Of a stretch of 64,000 nt of DNA, positions 49,179-60,082 are shown piece by piece. How positions within the stretch are numbered: the stretch's first letter is position 1; every line of letters begins with the position of its first letter. The notes below the pieces were generated by a model. That model was given only the letters and a program-made list of their open reading frames with translations. It was not told the DNA's origin and did no database searches. The DNA lies in contig NC_132879.1 of assembly GCF_030463535.1 (NCBI RefSeq), forward strand, positions 38,367,425 to 38,431,424, in the 5' to 3' direction. A program made the position numbers and the translations under genes. The DNA comes from Salminus brasiliensis (taxonomy: Eukaryota > Chordata > Actinopteri > Characiformes > Bryconidae).

Positions 49179-52100
49179 CCAGTCTAGTGCAAATGGTCAT
49201 TTGAGTTCAGAATTGTTCATATTGTGGTAAGTATCTGACCTTTATGTGTGGATGGGGTTTGGGCTGCAGTCACATTGCTGAGGTCAGCAGGTAAGCCCAC
49301 ATACACTCCTCCATAGTTCCTCCTTTTCTCATCCTCCGGTGGAGGGTCCTCGGTCCTAGTGGACAAAAGACCATGTTGGCACGATGCCATGATACAGAGG
49401 AGAGAGCAATGTGTCTTAGTTCTTCAAAGAGAGCAGGTCCAGTTTAATAACATCTGGACCAAGTGCTGAGAAGAACATTTCTAAAGTCTAGCCGTGCTTG
49501 ATTTGGTAGAACTTGTTTTGAAAGTCATTAGGCTGAAGGCTGCATCCCTCCTACAGAGAGCCGTGATTAGCAGTCTGGTGTATGGGCAAGTGCTGGCGGA
49601 GAGAGTGGTCACTGATGAGAGCTGCATGTCACACACTCTAAAGGCCTCATCAAGGCTGGAGACAAGTGCGTGTGTGTGTGTGTGTGAGAGGCTAGTTCTA
49701 GGAACTGTTTGAAAAATAACAGCCTGGGCTCTATCCCCTACTGCTGCTTTCAGTGCCAGTGTGGGTGTTGATTGACATGCCTTTCCAGGTATCCACACTG
49801 ACTGAGCAATGCATGAGCCTTTGCTTGGGGCATTGAGAAAGGGGGGGGGGGGGGGGGCGGTGCGGTGGAGGCAGTGGGTGTATTGACAACTAAACCAAAG
49901 TGGCTTAAGAAGAAAAGTCATGCAGTGTGTGAATTGTATGGCTAACAAGCACTGGGACTTTCATGCAGGTTTGACTTCTACTCACTCATCTTTGGCAGCC
50001 TCTGGCGAACCTGTAGAGGAATAAAATCAAACATTAGATCACTTTTATGACCAAGACCAGGTCAGCGCTCAGGGCACACGCTAAAAGCAGGACACTGCTG
50101 TCAGAGATGATATCATGGTAAAGTGCTTGCGCACTCAATCAATGATCTGCACACAAATGTGTTCTTTCATAAGTACTGTTGTATGATTAGACAAGCTTGA
50201 TAGACAGTTGGGGGGAAAAAAGCTAACCCAGCCCAGTAAACACATTTGTAAAAAGTTCTAAGCTTGTTTTAACTTTCCAACTTGCCAACAGTTCCTACAA
50301 AGTAATTATTATAATTATTGGTGGGGGGAGGGGTGTCTCCATTTTCTTTTACTTTAATTACTATGAAATTCTCCATAAAAAAATACGAGTTGGCAATAAT
50401 CCTAACCTCAGTGACAATTGATTAAACAATGACATTAAAATATGAAGAAATGTGAGGTAGAATGGTGTATAAATGTCCTGTAGGAACGTATAAATGACAC
50501 AGTTGGCAGGGTGATGAGAACTGTTGTTGGGCAGATTTGGAGCCAGTGGACAGATCACACACTCTGCCAGTCCACATTATATCAACCTAACGATGAGTCA
50601 TCAAACAGCCTCTGTGTCTAAGCGTGTGTGTGTGTGCCTTTAGTAGATAAAGTGTACTAAAGGTTACAGCATATCTTTTGGAGTTCAGTACTGTCTACAG
50701 ATCCTAATATACATTACTATTGAGAAATATTCACCGAGTCACTGCTGGTCACTATTACTAAAAAACCTCCTGTTTCTTTTCTGGAGCAGAACAAGTACAC
50801 AACACATCTTTCATTAAAAACAAACAAGAATTTTGGTGCACAAGTTACATTTTTTAATTTACTGGCACAGACCCCATGTATTAAAATGTGCAGAAATTTG
50901 TTTGTTAAATCTAACCATCAACAGGGTCAAAATGTGAACATATCCATCCATGTTGATATACTGGTAACACTTCACCTTGCTGCAATGGTTCTCAAATTGC
51001 AGGGCAAGGATAGAGAGGAGTAGGGTACAAACTAAAGGGGGTCAAATATGAAGGGTGACATTTCTGTGTAGTTAAACATTTTCAAGTTGGATCTGTTTTG
51101 TCCTTACTGTATTCTCACAGCAGTCAAACATTTATAGACATTTTATTAAACATTGGACTTATTTGGTTGCAGATTTTGTTCATATAAAGCTCTTTTGGCT
51201 CAAAGAACGAAGAACTGTATTGAATTACCAAACCTTTTAGCGGCTGTTATAACTAGCTCCTCAACAGTAGTACCATTAGCACTTGCTCTACTTTTGACTC
51301 AGTTATGTTTTCAAATGATTGGACATTTACATTTTAATTTGTAGCAGAGGTGTTTAGATTGCTTGTGTAATAATGTTATGAATCCAGCTAAAATATTTTT
51401 TTTAATTGGACTTGCCCTGCTCTCCTCTACTCTAGGATCAAGTCAGGTAACGAGTTTTATACAGTAGTAAATAAGGACTACCAGTCTACTGCCAGACCAA
51501 AAAAAAATAAATAATAATAATAATTCCAGGTTCTCCAGGTGTGTGCGTGTGTGTGTTCCAGTCTAGTGCAAATGGTCATTTGAGTTCAGAATTGTTCATA
51601 TTGTGGTAAGTATTTTTTTACTTTTAAGCACAGTCCATCCATATATTTAATGTTAGCCTGCTTCAGCCATTCCACAACCACCTTTTATTTGCATTTTGAG
51701 TCTGTTGGGACACCTGATCCAAGTGATGAATTCTGAGGTAGACAATATAGGTCTTACTGTACAGATCTTCGAAGGTGTTTAGAAATGGAGGCAAAAAAAG
51801 TCTGCAGTGAGCTTCTTGGACTTTCCAATTGTACTGTGTGCTGTCAACCAAACTCGTTTTAGGTGGGCACTGAGAAGCCACTAGCTGTAGTCAATCACGA
51901 TCACTAACATTAAGTTAAGAGGCTTTGACACTGGCAAGTAATTTCAGAAAAGCACCCCAAAAATGTAACTTGTTTTTTTTTTTAATTAAAGATGTATATT
52001 GTATCTTAATTCTGCTTCAGAAACAGTTAATAGAAATAGATGAAAGTCTAATATTGCACTGATATTTATGTCAATACGTAATGATGAGTATATCTAACCT

Positions 52101-52825
52101 CTAAACAAAACTGTCATACTCAACGCTATATACACTCATTAACTTATTTATTAGGAACACATGTACACCCCCTCATTTATGCGGCTGCAGGCTAATGCAT
52201 AAAATCATGCAGAAATGGAGAAAAAAGACGCAATCTCAGAACATTTTAAGCGTGGTGTTATTGATTGTTGGTGCCAGACAAGATGGTTCAAGGTTTTCTT
52301 GAGATTGTCAGCACAGCAGTTTTTAGAGTTTAGTCAGAATGGTGTAATATAGAAAATAACATGCAGTGAGTGGCAGGTCTGCAGACAGTTACACTGTCTA
52401 CTGATGGTAACTGTCTACTGATATTTAGGTCGAGGGACTGTGTGGGCCATGTCAAAATCTTCAGCTTGCATCTCTTGAAGTAGTGCATTGTGAATTTTAT
52501 CATTTCATAATTGTGCTGCAGAAGAAAATCATCTTTTGTGATGGTGTGATGCTGGCTTCCAGAACTTGCTGATGGTTAACTGCATTCATTTTTCCTTCTA
52601 CCACTGAAATGTTCCCCATGCCACTGGCTGCAGCACCAGCCCAAAGCATGAACACAATCCCATGCTTAACAGATGGAGAGGTGTGTCTTCAGGAAAATCT
52701 GTAGCTGTTTTTACACAATGATGCCTTTGATTATGGTGGTCAATCCATCTATAGAATGTGTTTGTAGATGCTCCTTTGAAAATGAAGATTTTCTTCTGGT
52801 TGCTCTCCCCGGTCACATTTGTGCT

Positions 52826-52870
<45 letters not shown>

Positions 52871-54497
52871 CACTTTGTAAAATGAATTGAAGGTTTCACA
52901 AAGATCTGAGGTAGACAGTCGATCCATATCTAGATGTGCTAACAGAGTGTGTGGCTGTAGTTCGGATGGTTACTTGGCCACATGGTCACATTAAAAGGAT
53001 TACATCTAGATTTCTCCTTTGTGCCTAGTGCACTGATCTGTGATATTTCACAGGAGCAGCAATGATACAATGTGCTCTGAGCAGACAAATTGAAGGTTGA
53101 ATTATTTGGGCGCAGAAACTGAAGACAAGTTTGTAAGAGGTTCTTGTGCTTAAATGCTGTGCTTAGCTTAATTCAAACATGTCTCACGTTACTGTGCCCT
53201 CATAGTTTAACTTTGGGTTTATCGATTTACATTCATGGCATTTAGCTGATGCTCTTATCCAGAGCGACTTACAAGGTTACTCCTATTACAGATGTGGGCC
53301 GATGTAGTGTTAGGAGTCTTGTCCAAGGACTCTTATTGGTGTAGTGCAGCATAGTCACCCAGACTGGGAATCAAACCCCTGTTAGCGCACTAACAGGTAG
53401 TGGTGTTAGCAGTTGCGCCACACCAACCACACGTATCTATCCAATACATGTTGTTCCAGAAACTCCTCAGAAAGTGCTTTGGATTTACCAATCAAGAGCA
53501 AACCAAATGAAATGACTAAAGGTTTAAATAAGACATATTCCTCCAAAATCCTCTCTAACTATAGCTTGTAAAAGAGATTTTTAGTGTATCTGAACAAGAA
53601 CCCGGTGATGTGAAGCACAAACATTATTTGAGCGTCCCCTTGTGGATAATCGTCAGCCTTCTAAATGTGATCGAGCAAGTGAGGTGAAGCTGCAACTTGT
53701 TTGGCTGCAGTGACAATAGTTTGAACGTTTCAACGACAATACTGCATGTGTTGAATATCAGAATATCAAGACATACCTTATCACTGAATATGGACAGGTA
53801 CTACTGTCACATTTTCATAAATAAGTAAAAGCATTCTTCATTTTTAATTCCTACACCAAACCATTACTGAGCAAATAGAAGAGATCTACAATGTTAACAA
53901 CACCCATATTGATTTAGACTCATTCATGCTTTTTAAGTTGTTTCGTATGGGTGTGTGTGTGCGTGCGTGCAAGTGTGTGCCACTGGATGAGTCATTCTGA
54001 AGCACTGCTCAGATTGCTGTCAAACTGTTCTAGTGTTCAGCGAGCACGATGGAGCTGCTGGTCAACATCCGCACGCACACACACACACACAGACATGCAG
54101 ACATAAACACAGGCACAAAAACAGATGAAACGTCACACGAATGACATCATCTATCTCTCTGTGACGGGGATCTGGGTGCACTGGTTATCTACTCATGTAT
54201 AATGACAACAAACGCAAGCTATAGCTGTCAAACTGTGGTTCAACCACTGCAGCTCCTCATGGAGACAGTAGAAGTGCATCAGATTGGTATGAAGTGTTTA
54301 GATTGTTCCTGACAAATATTCACCCCTTTACAGAACCCACTACAGCTGCATGGAGATCCCCATTCATAAAACAAGACCACAAAGCAGCATGAGGCACACA
54401 GTATGCTGCAGAGAGAGAGCGCGAGAGAGAGAAAGAGAAAGTGGGATGTTCACTCACCTCCGGCCGTGCTGGTTGCTGTGGAATTCCCACAACCCAT
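47617..54497 (-). CDS. occ1: OCC1 homologue (overexpressed in colon carcinoma 1, C12orf75), four-exon microprotein gene
   Basis: Four minus-strand segments splice in phase to a 61-residue protein: 54497-54458, 50010-49986, 49355-49240 and 47621-47617. It starts MGCGNSTATSTAG, continues GSPEAAKDE, then TEDPPPEDEKRRNYGGVYVG and LPADLSNVTAAQTPSTHKD. This aligns along its length with vertebrate OCC1 (63 residues in human, from memory), including the shared MGCGNSTATS start, AAKD and KRRNYGGVYVGLP. Function of the family is poorly known; the human gene is noted for raised expression in colon cancer and is also called AGD3. Gly2 followed by Cys3 suggests N-myristoylation and palmitoylation and so membrane attachment (inference). 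The middle is acidic, then basic. Introns are about 4.4, 0.6 and 1.6 kb. It lies in the same direction as, and downstream of, the plexin gene. Confidence 0.85.
48473..49234. repeat. Left copy of a 0.75-kb direct repeat in occ1 intron 3
   Basis: This stretch and 50875-51613 align over their whole length in the same orientation with about a dozen substitutions and small length differences, mostly a longer GT run here (49142-49177). Both carry the same 63-codon open frame beginning MDLFGCRFCSYKALL (48751-48942 here), differing by one residue; nothing supports it as a gene. No terminal inverted repeat is seen, so this looks like a local duplication or a repeat of unknown type. Confidence 0.93.
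49240..49355 (-). CDS. occ1: occ1 exon 3 (family core)
   Basis: 116 bases after acceptor CCACTAG. It encodes TEDPPPEDEKRRNYGGVYVG and then LPADLSNVTAAQTPSTHK. KRRNYGGVYVGLP is the most conserved stretch of the family. The donor is AAAG followed by GTCAGA, weaker than the others. Only five intron bases (49235-49239) separate the exon from the edge of the 48473-49234 repeat. Confidence 0.87.
49841..49860. repeat. Poly-G run in occ1 intron 2
   Basis: About 17 consecutive G on plus, so C on the occ1 sense strand; a smaller run (about 12 G) is at 26488. Confidence 0.9.
49986..50010 (-). CDS. occ1: occ1 exon 2 (25-base micro-exon)
   Basis: Acceptor CCTCTACAG, 25 bases, donor GTGAGT. It enters in phase 1 and leaves in phase 2, giving GSPEAAKD plus two bases of the next Glu codon. 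Both splice sites are strong and the reading frame joins its neighbours exactly. AAKD matches the family. Confidence 0.82.
50875..51613. repeat. Right copy of the 0.75-kb direct repeat in occ1 intron 1
   Basis: Nearly identical to 48473-49234, starting at the shared CATGTATTAAAATG and ending at GGTAAGTAT. The GT run is short here (about seven units against about eighteen). The open frame is at 51153-51344. Together the two copies bracket occ1 exons 2 and 3. Confidence 0.93.
51640..51960 (-). mobile_element. Tc1-like remnant
   Basis: CCATTCCACAACCACCTTTT and GAAGCCACTAGCTGTAG recall the minus strand of a Tc1-like element. It follows the right 0.75-kb repeat directly. Confidence 0.5.
52131..52385 (+). 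mobile_element. Tc1-related element, left end
   Basis: Begins ACACTCATTAACTTATTTATT with the AGGAACACATGTACACC left-end pattern, then GTTGGTGCCAGACAAGATGG and CAGTGAGTGGCAGGTCTGC. The remainder is absent. Confidence 0.7.
52400..52830 (-). mobile_element. Tc1-like transposase remnant
   Basis: GGGACTGTGTGGGCCATGTC, CTTCAGCTTGCATCTCTTGA, GAAATGTTCCCCATGCCACT and CAGCCCAAAGCATGAACAC follow the minus strand of the same Tc1-like group seen at 2105-2425, covering its neighbouring part. Ends in an AT repeat at 52829-52868. Confidence 0.75.
53080..53590 (-). mobile_element. Tc1-like remnant hosting a SINE-like unit
   Basis: AGAGGTTCTTGTGCTTAAAT and ACTGTGCCCTCATAGTTTAA resemble 36800-36880. It resumes after the insertion with GTTGTTCCAGAAACTCC. 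Confidence 0.55.
53225..53430 (-). mobile_element. SINE-like repeat nested in a Tc1 relic
   Basis: Starts with GCTCTTATCCAGAGCGACTT and ends with a reversed tRNA B box (GGGAATCAAACCCC) and GCGCCACACC. The flanking Tc1-like sequence at 53080-53224 continues at about 53431-53590. Confidence 0.65.
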
Positions 54498-54760
54498 CCT
54501 GCAGAACACAAAAGGCACAGGAGTGTAAGATTTTTAAAAAAAGAATAAAAAAATAGAAAGAAATGGGTGAGACACTGAGAGCGAAAAGGGAGAGAGAGGA
54601 TAAAGAAGCTGTTGGGGTGGGGGGGTCTGGGGATGTGTGTAGAGGAGAAAGAAAAGAGCTGGTGAGGAGAGGACTTAGAAGGAAAGAGAGTGTGGCAGAT
54701 TGTCTGTGGAGGGGGGGGGGTGGAGGGAGAGGGAGGAGAAAGGAAGGGTAATAAAGATGT
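54400..54760. repeat. Purine-rich block around occ1 exon 1
   Basis: GA-rich tracts on plus (54412-54442, 54573-54600, 54640-54755) with a poly-G of ten near 54712. On the sense strand of occ1 this is a long pyrimidine tract directly upstream of the start exon. Open frames here are compositional. Confidence 0.7.
54458..54497 (-). CDS. occ1: occ1 exon 1 coding part (start codon)
   Basis: ATG at 54497-54495 begins MGCGNSTATSTAG; after 13 codons and one base comes the donor GTGAGTG. Directly upstream of the ATG is a pyrimidine run ending in TTCTGCAGG, which looks like a splice acceptor, so the 5' UTR may lie in a separate upstream exon. A possible donor for such an exon (CCGG then GTAAGG) lies at about 54785. 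Confidence 0.82.
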
Positions 54761-54989
54761 AGGTGGAAAGAGGTATTCCCTTACCCGGTCAAGGTTGCCC
54801 TGGTAACATATTGAATGTGTTTGGGGGATGGACAACAACATGGTCTAAACTAATTAAAAAATAATAGACATATATAGTTTAGCATAAATAGTGTATTAAC
54901 CATTAAGGAATTACAGCAAAGTCAAGATCATTCTCAACAAGGTAGGTCTACAAACAAAAGATGCCTTCAAGAATCTAAATATGAAATGC

Positions 54990-55425
54990 TTACCCCAAGA
55001 CGCAAATCACTAGTAACACTCGAGCACAAAGGCCAGCTATTAGACTTTTCTAGAAACCTAGAAAAAGCCTGTCCAGTTCTGCAACAAGATTCTTTGGGTA
55101 GATAAAACCAAGATTAACTCGCATATTAACTGGCATCAGAAGGATGGAAAGAGAAGAGTATGGAGATGGAAAGGAAGGGCACATAATCCAAAGCATACCA
55201 CGTGATCTGTCAAGCATGATGGAGGCACTGTTATGGCTTGGGCATGAATAGCTGCTAGTGGAACTGGGTCATTGATGTTTATTTATGATCTGAGTGCTGA
55301 TAGAAGTAGCAGGATGAATCCTGAAGTGTACAGAACTAAACATTCTGCTCAGATTCAATCAAATGCTGCAAAAATGTTTGGATAGTGCTTCACAGTACAA
55401 CTTACAGCTAAAGGTTTCACAATCT
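54990..55425 (+). mobile_element. Tc1-like transposase remnant
   Basis: AAGCATGATGGAGGCACTGT, TATGGCTTGGGCATGAATAG, CTGCTCAGATTCAATCAAAT and TGCTTCACAGTACAACTTAC lie in the order of a Tc1 transposase gene around its second catalytic residue. No long frame. Confidence 0.75.
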
Positions 55426-55689
55426 TCTGTCTCATTTGAGTTGGTTTTACTGATGTTTATGGAGGACATAGGGATCTTATCTGTCTGTGGCTTTATATTC
55501 TTACCTCAGGAAAACAGGACACGTATACACGGCCAGAAAAAGGTACTGTACTCTTCAGGTACAGTTATTTTCTGCAAGGGACAAATATTATAAACCACTC
55601 AAAACTATAACATGGTCTTTGAGCTGGAAGCATGGATACAAAAATATTTACTGCCTGTGTGTGCGCATGTGTATTTGTTTTCAGGGCTA

Positions 55690-55840
55690 ACCCAAAATAC
55701 ATCTCCAAAGGTTTGTAGACACCTGTTCAACTAATGTTTCTTCAGAAATCAAAAAGTATAGACTGGGAGTTTGCCCCTGCTTTGCTTCAGAAACAGCCTC
55801 TACATGTCTAAGAAGTCTTCAGAATAAAACATTAGTGTGA
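55690..55840 (+). mobile_element. MITE (family A) fragment
   Basis: AGGTTTGTAGACACCTGTTC followed by AACTAATGTTTCTTCAGAAA matches the left end of the family; the rest is missing. Confidence 0.65.
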
Positions 55841-57229
55841 TCCCAGGGGTTTTATTTTTGTACCTTAAAAAGTTATGAAAAAGGACTACGGTATTTTATT
55901 CCAACATGATGCAGAGCTCTGATCACCAATCAGTGGATTCTTTTACCATAATTAACATGCAATAGTATGCATGAGAACAACTGATCCTAGGCTGGCATTC
56001 TGTTCATTAAGCACTTCATACATATAGATTCTGTTTCCTCCTTCTTTACAATCATAAGTAACACAGCAAACGACCCACTCACATAGGCCCAATTACAACT
56101 TGCAGGTTTGGAGGACCTGCACAGCAGAACCCTCTGCACTGAAAAAGCACCTCCAGGGCTCATCAAGTCCAGCAAGTGACAAATAATTCAACGCTAAGGA
56201 CTTTCTTCTGTGTAGGACTTTCTTATATGAATCCAAATTTCAGATCAGTGCACAACTGCGAGCACTACCATTAGTGAATATGATATGCAAGGTCTAAAAG
56301 CCATTAATCTAAGCTATATATAAGAACAATCGTTCTGCCTTGGGGGTTCAGAAATTTGCAACCAGTATCGCTCTCTTACTGACTCTCTTTCTCTCAGTAG
56401 GGCTATGAGTCATGCTCATGTCCTTTTCCTGTGTTCTGCTGAGTCCACCTGGCATATAATCAGCCGCATTCAATCTCATAAAGATCTAAACCTCCGGAAC
56501 TCTAATGGACTCCACTGTTCTACCCATTAATAGCCAAGTTCTAATATCAAAGTATGTTGAGTCAAAGCGGGACTGGATTTTTCATCTCTAGCCTGCGGCA
56601 AACATGCATTCAGACCATCTCCACATTGCCAGGAAGAGATGAGGGACATAACTGTAACCGTAATTGAGTGAGAGGCTTACTCTTCCCAGAACTCATATTC
56701 TGCATCATCAGAAGTGAGGAGTTGTAATGCTCTGCTTGGACAGCAGAGAGCAGCATCAGTACTTTCATACTATTTACTGCCATGCAAACCTACCTACAGC
56801 TGTTGAGAACACCTGATACAGGATCAGACAAGCAACAGGCTTTCAGTCCGCCCAGCCATAAAACATATCAAAATAACAGGCTACTGTATTAGGCATTGCG
56901 TTAACCTAAATTTTACCTAAATAATTCCACTGTTCCTTTAAGTAACATTTTCTTATTATATAAAAAAACACACTAAATGTAAAGGTTAAAATCTATTTTT
57001 ATGTATTTATTGAAGACTCAGCAAAGATCTGCAGCCCTGTGCTCCATAGGTAAAACTATGGCCATTAATATGGAGTTTGTTTCACTTCACAGCAGTAACA
57101 ACCTCCACTTTCCAGTGGATATAAGTGGGAAATCATGTCTTAATGGAACTTGCTTGGTGCACAGGTGCACACTAATGTGAAAACAGTAAAGTGTCCTCCC
57201 AAAATTGCTGGCTCAGTACACCGTCCACT
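55841..57229. other. No gene seen
   Basis: 56090-56175 (minus frame of 62 codons) is somewhat GC-richer; no splice-supported exon found. The rest is unremarkable. Confidence 0.45.
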
Positions 57230-57545
57230 ACATTATCATTGTATGCTGACTATCATAAATTATCCTTCCTCCGCCAAGCAGGTAGAATTCTCCTGCAGCC
57301 AACAAATCCAGGTTGTCCGCCAATCTGCCAGATGGTGAAGTGTCATTCATCACTCTGGACAGCACGCTTCCACAGCTCCAGAGTCCAGTGGCAGCATGCT
57401 TTAGCACTTTGCGGTCCTGTTCTGTGAGCTCACCGATTTGCAGCAAAGCTGTTTTTTGCACCTTGATGTTTCCACTCTGCTATAAAACCACTTGCAGCTC
57501 TAGCCTCCTCAGACTCAATTAAGTTGTTCACTGCATTTCACCTTG
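57230..57545 (-). mobile_element. Tc1-like transposase remnant
   Basis: TCTGCCAGATGGTGAAGTGT, CATTCATCACTCTGGACAGC and TCCACAGCTCCAGAGTCCAG match the minus strand of the Tc1 group seen on plus at 15960-16530, but a different part. Confidence 0.75.
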
Positions 57546-58014
57546 GTATTAGTATCAAGCATAGCATCATACAGAACTCAGAATAGTCTAGGAAAGACAG
57601 GTATATTAAAACATAGCTCAACAGCTCAGTTGTAACAGTTGTGCAGTTTCCTAGGCAGTCTGAAAGTTTAATTTGCTGTAATGGAGGAGCAGGAACACTT
57701 TTTTACTCATGTCAGAACAAACTCATTTCCTCATATGTAGATGAAGACTCTGAGGAGGCTAGCCTAGCAGAAAGCTGAGGAATTTGACTTTTAGAGAAGG
57801 AGGCATTCCCATTGTTTAAGTACAGCAACTAAAGAGCTGCTTGCTTGATTTAATGCACCTTTTAGTGATTGGTTTAAAATAGTTAAACCCACTAGTTACA
57901 TGGATTGATTTAGGTATGTCCACATACTTATGTAGTGGCCTTGAATGCACTGTTCCAGCTGACCTGAATTTAATAAAGTTAGTACCAACTACTAGTCTTT
58001 TTGGTAAACAAATA

Positions 58015-59204
58015 CAGTGGAGGAAATAAGTATTTGATTCCCCACTGATTTTGAAAGTTTGTACCCTGACAAATAATTAAACAGTCTATGATTTTTATGG
58101 TAGCTTCATTTTAACAGTGAGAGATGGAATATCAAAAAGAAAATCTAGAAAATGAAATAATATTTAAATAAAAAATAATTTGCATTTCATTGAGGGAACT
58201 AAGTATTTGATCCCCTAAAAACCATGACTAATGTTGGCTCCCACAGACCACTGACAGTCTAATCTCAGTGAAGTCGTTACCTGCATAAGAGACACCTGTC
58301 CCAAATTGTCACCTGTGTAAAAGGCCACCTGTCAAGAGACTCAGTGACACTCCAACATCTCCACCATGGGCAAGACTAAAGAGCTGTCTAAAGATGTCAG
58401 GGACAAAATTGTTGACCTACACAAGGCTGGAATGGGCTACAAAGCCATAAGTAAGAAGCTGGATGGGAAGATGACAACTGTTGGTGCAATTATTCGGAAG
58501 TGGAAGAAGTACAACATTACTGTCAATTGACCTAGGCCTGGAGCTCCATGCAAAATATCACCTTGTGGAGTCTCAATGATCATGAGAAAGGTTAAAAATC
58601 AGCCAAGAACTACACAGGAGGAGCTGGTTAATGGTCTCAAGGCAGCTGGGACCACAGTCTCCAAACAAAACATTGGTAATACACTGAGACATAATGGTTT
58701 AAAATCCTGCAGTGCACGCAAGGTTCCTCTGCTCCAGAAGTGTCCAGGCCCGCCTCAAGCTCGCCAATGAACATATTAATGAGTCCGAGAGAGACTGGGA
58801 GAAGGTGCTGTAGTCAGATGAGATCAAAAATTTAGCTCTTTGGCCTCAACTCAACTCGACGTGTTTGGAGGAAGAAAAATACAGAATATGACCCTAAGAA
58901 CACCATCCCCACCGTCAAGCATGGTGGTGGAAGTATTATGTTTTGGGGGCACAGGCCAACTTCACCGAGGGTTTTGCCACCAAGTATTAAATGATGTTTT
59001 ACTAGGGGGTCAAATACTTATTTCCTTCAATGAAATTCAAGTTAATTGTTATTTCTTATTTCATGTAATTTTCTCAGTTTTTCTTTTGATATTCTATGTG
59101 TCACTGTTAAAATAAAGCTGGCATACAATTGAGATGTTTCATTTATTTTTTTGTATTAAAACTTTGAAAGTCAGTGGGGGGTCAAATACTTATTTCCTCC
59201 ACTG
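58015..59204 (+). mobile_element. Internally deleted Tc1/mariner transposon with intact ends
   Basis: Flanked by TA on both sides. Both ends carry CAGTGGAGGAAATAAGTATT (right end inverted). Inner copies of the same motif at about 58190-58216 and 59004-59036 give an IR/DR arrangement. A transposase frame starts ATG at 58366: [20 protein letters not shown], a paired-like helix-turn-helix DNA-binding half. It is broken by a stop at about 58528, then open again at 58576 ([20 protein letters not shown]), frameshifted after the SARKVPLL motif, and fused at GTGQLHR to the last few transposase codons. Most of the DDE catalytic domain is deleted, so it cannot move by itself. Confidence 0.93.
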
Positions 59205-59475
59205 TACATTTGTACTGAAATCTGGATATGACAATATATTGGTTTGCATTAAAAGCAGTGTCTGCAACAACCTGTGTACATGCAGTTTGTAAGAGTTAAC
59301 TTTTTTTTGAAGACATTGTATAAGTCTTCCACTGTCAAATCTAATAATATACCGGTCAGATGTGCACTGGTAAAATTATTTTTTTAAAATAGAAAATTAA
59401 AGATTGAAAACTACAACACAAGAGGTTGTATTTATATGAGGTTTTAGAAAGCACATACTTATCAGCCAGATCAAT

Positions 59476-60082
59476 ACGCCATATGTCCAAATTTTTGTAG
59501 ACGCCCCTTCTAATGAATGCATTCAGCTACTTTAAAATTGTACCCATTGCTGACACAGCCGCATAAATGCAGAGACACAGACAGCTTGTCTGGTCCCTGC
59601 AAAAAGGTAAAATAAGTCTCTTTGGAGCAGAAAATGAAACTATTTGCACCATGTTTACTGCCAGGCATGGGCAACAGGGGTATAAAGGCCCCCAGCACGG
59701 AGCCAGAGGTGGAACTGTGTTCTCTGGAATGATGGTGGTGCTCCATCCAGTACTTTCGGGATAGGTTGGTGAGCTGGGAATGAGGTGGGGTGGTGATCAT
59801 CCAACATCCTCACCTCACTAACCCTCTTGTCACTGAATGCAATCAAATCCTCAAAGCAATGCTCCACAATTTACTATAACCTAGGATTTAAGGTCAGATG
59901 AGATAGAAATGGAGCGTTTTGGCTAAGATTCAAAACTATTTACAACAATTTACTAGAAAGCCTTCCCCTGGACAGCAGAGACAGAGATCCAACAATAGCA
60001 GGATACATTATTTTTAATACCCTTGATTTCGGAAGACAGTAAATAAGCAGGAATTCCAATACTTTTGTCCATATTGTAGTTT
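59476..60082 (-). mobile_element. Full-length MITE-like element (family A)
   Basis: Ends are CATATGTCCAAATTTTTGTA on the left and AATACTTTTGTCCATATTG on the right, forming imperfect terminal inverted repeats. About 0.6 kb, no coding capacity. It shares sequence with 14736-15152 and fragments at 7165, 17585, 33245 and 55690. Confidence 0.8.

Noticed and set aside
49481-49948. 155-codon minus frame between occ1 exons 2 and 3
   Set aside because: Lies in intron 2, is partly made by the C run and CA run, and the well-phased small exons exclude it.
54320-54841. 173-codon minus frame with many Pro, Ser and Phe
   Set aside because: Follows the pyrimidine tract upstream of occ1 and overlaps occ1 exon 1 in another frame; compositional.
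55504-55571. Minus-strand splice-flanked segment KITVPEEYSTFFWPC
   Set aside because: Hits a stop just before its donor, and borders a Tc1 relic.
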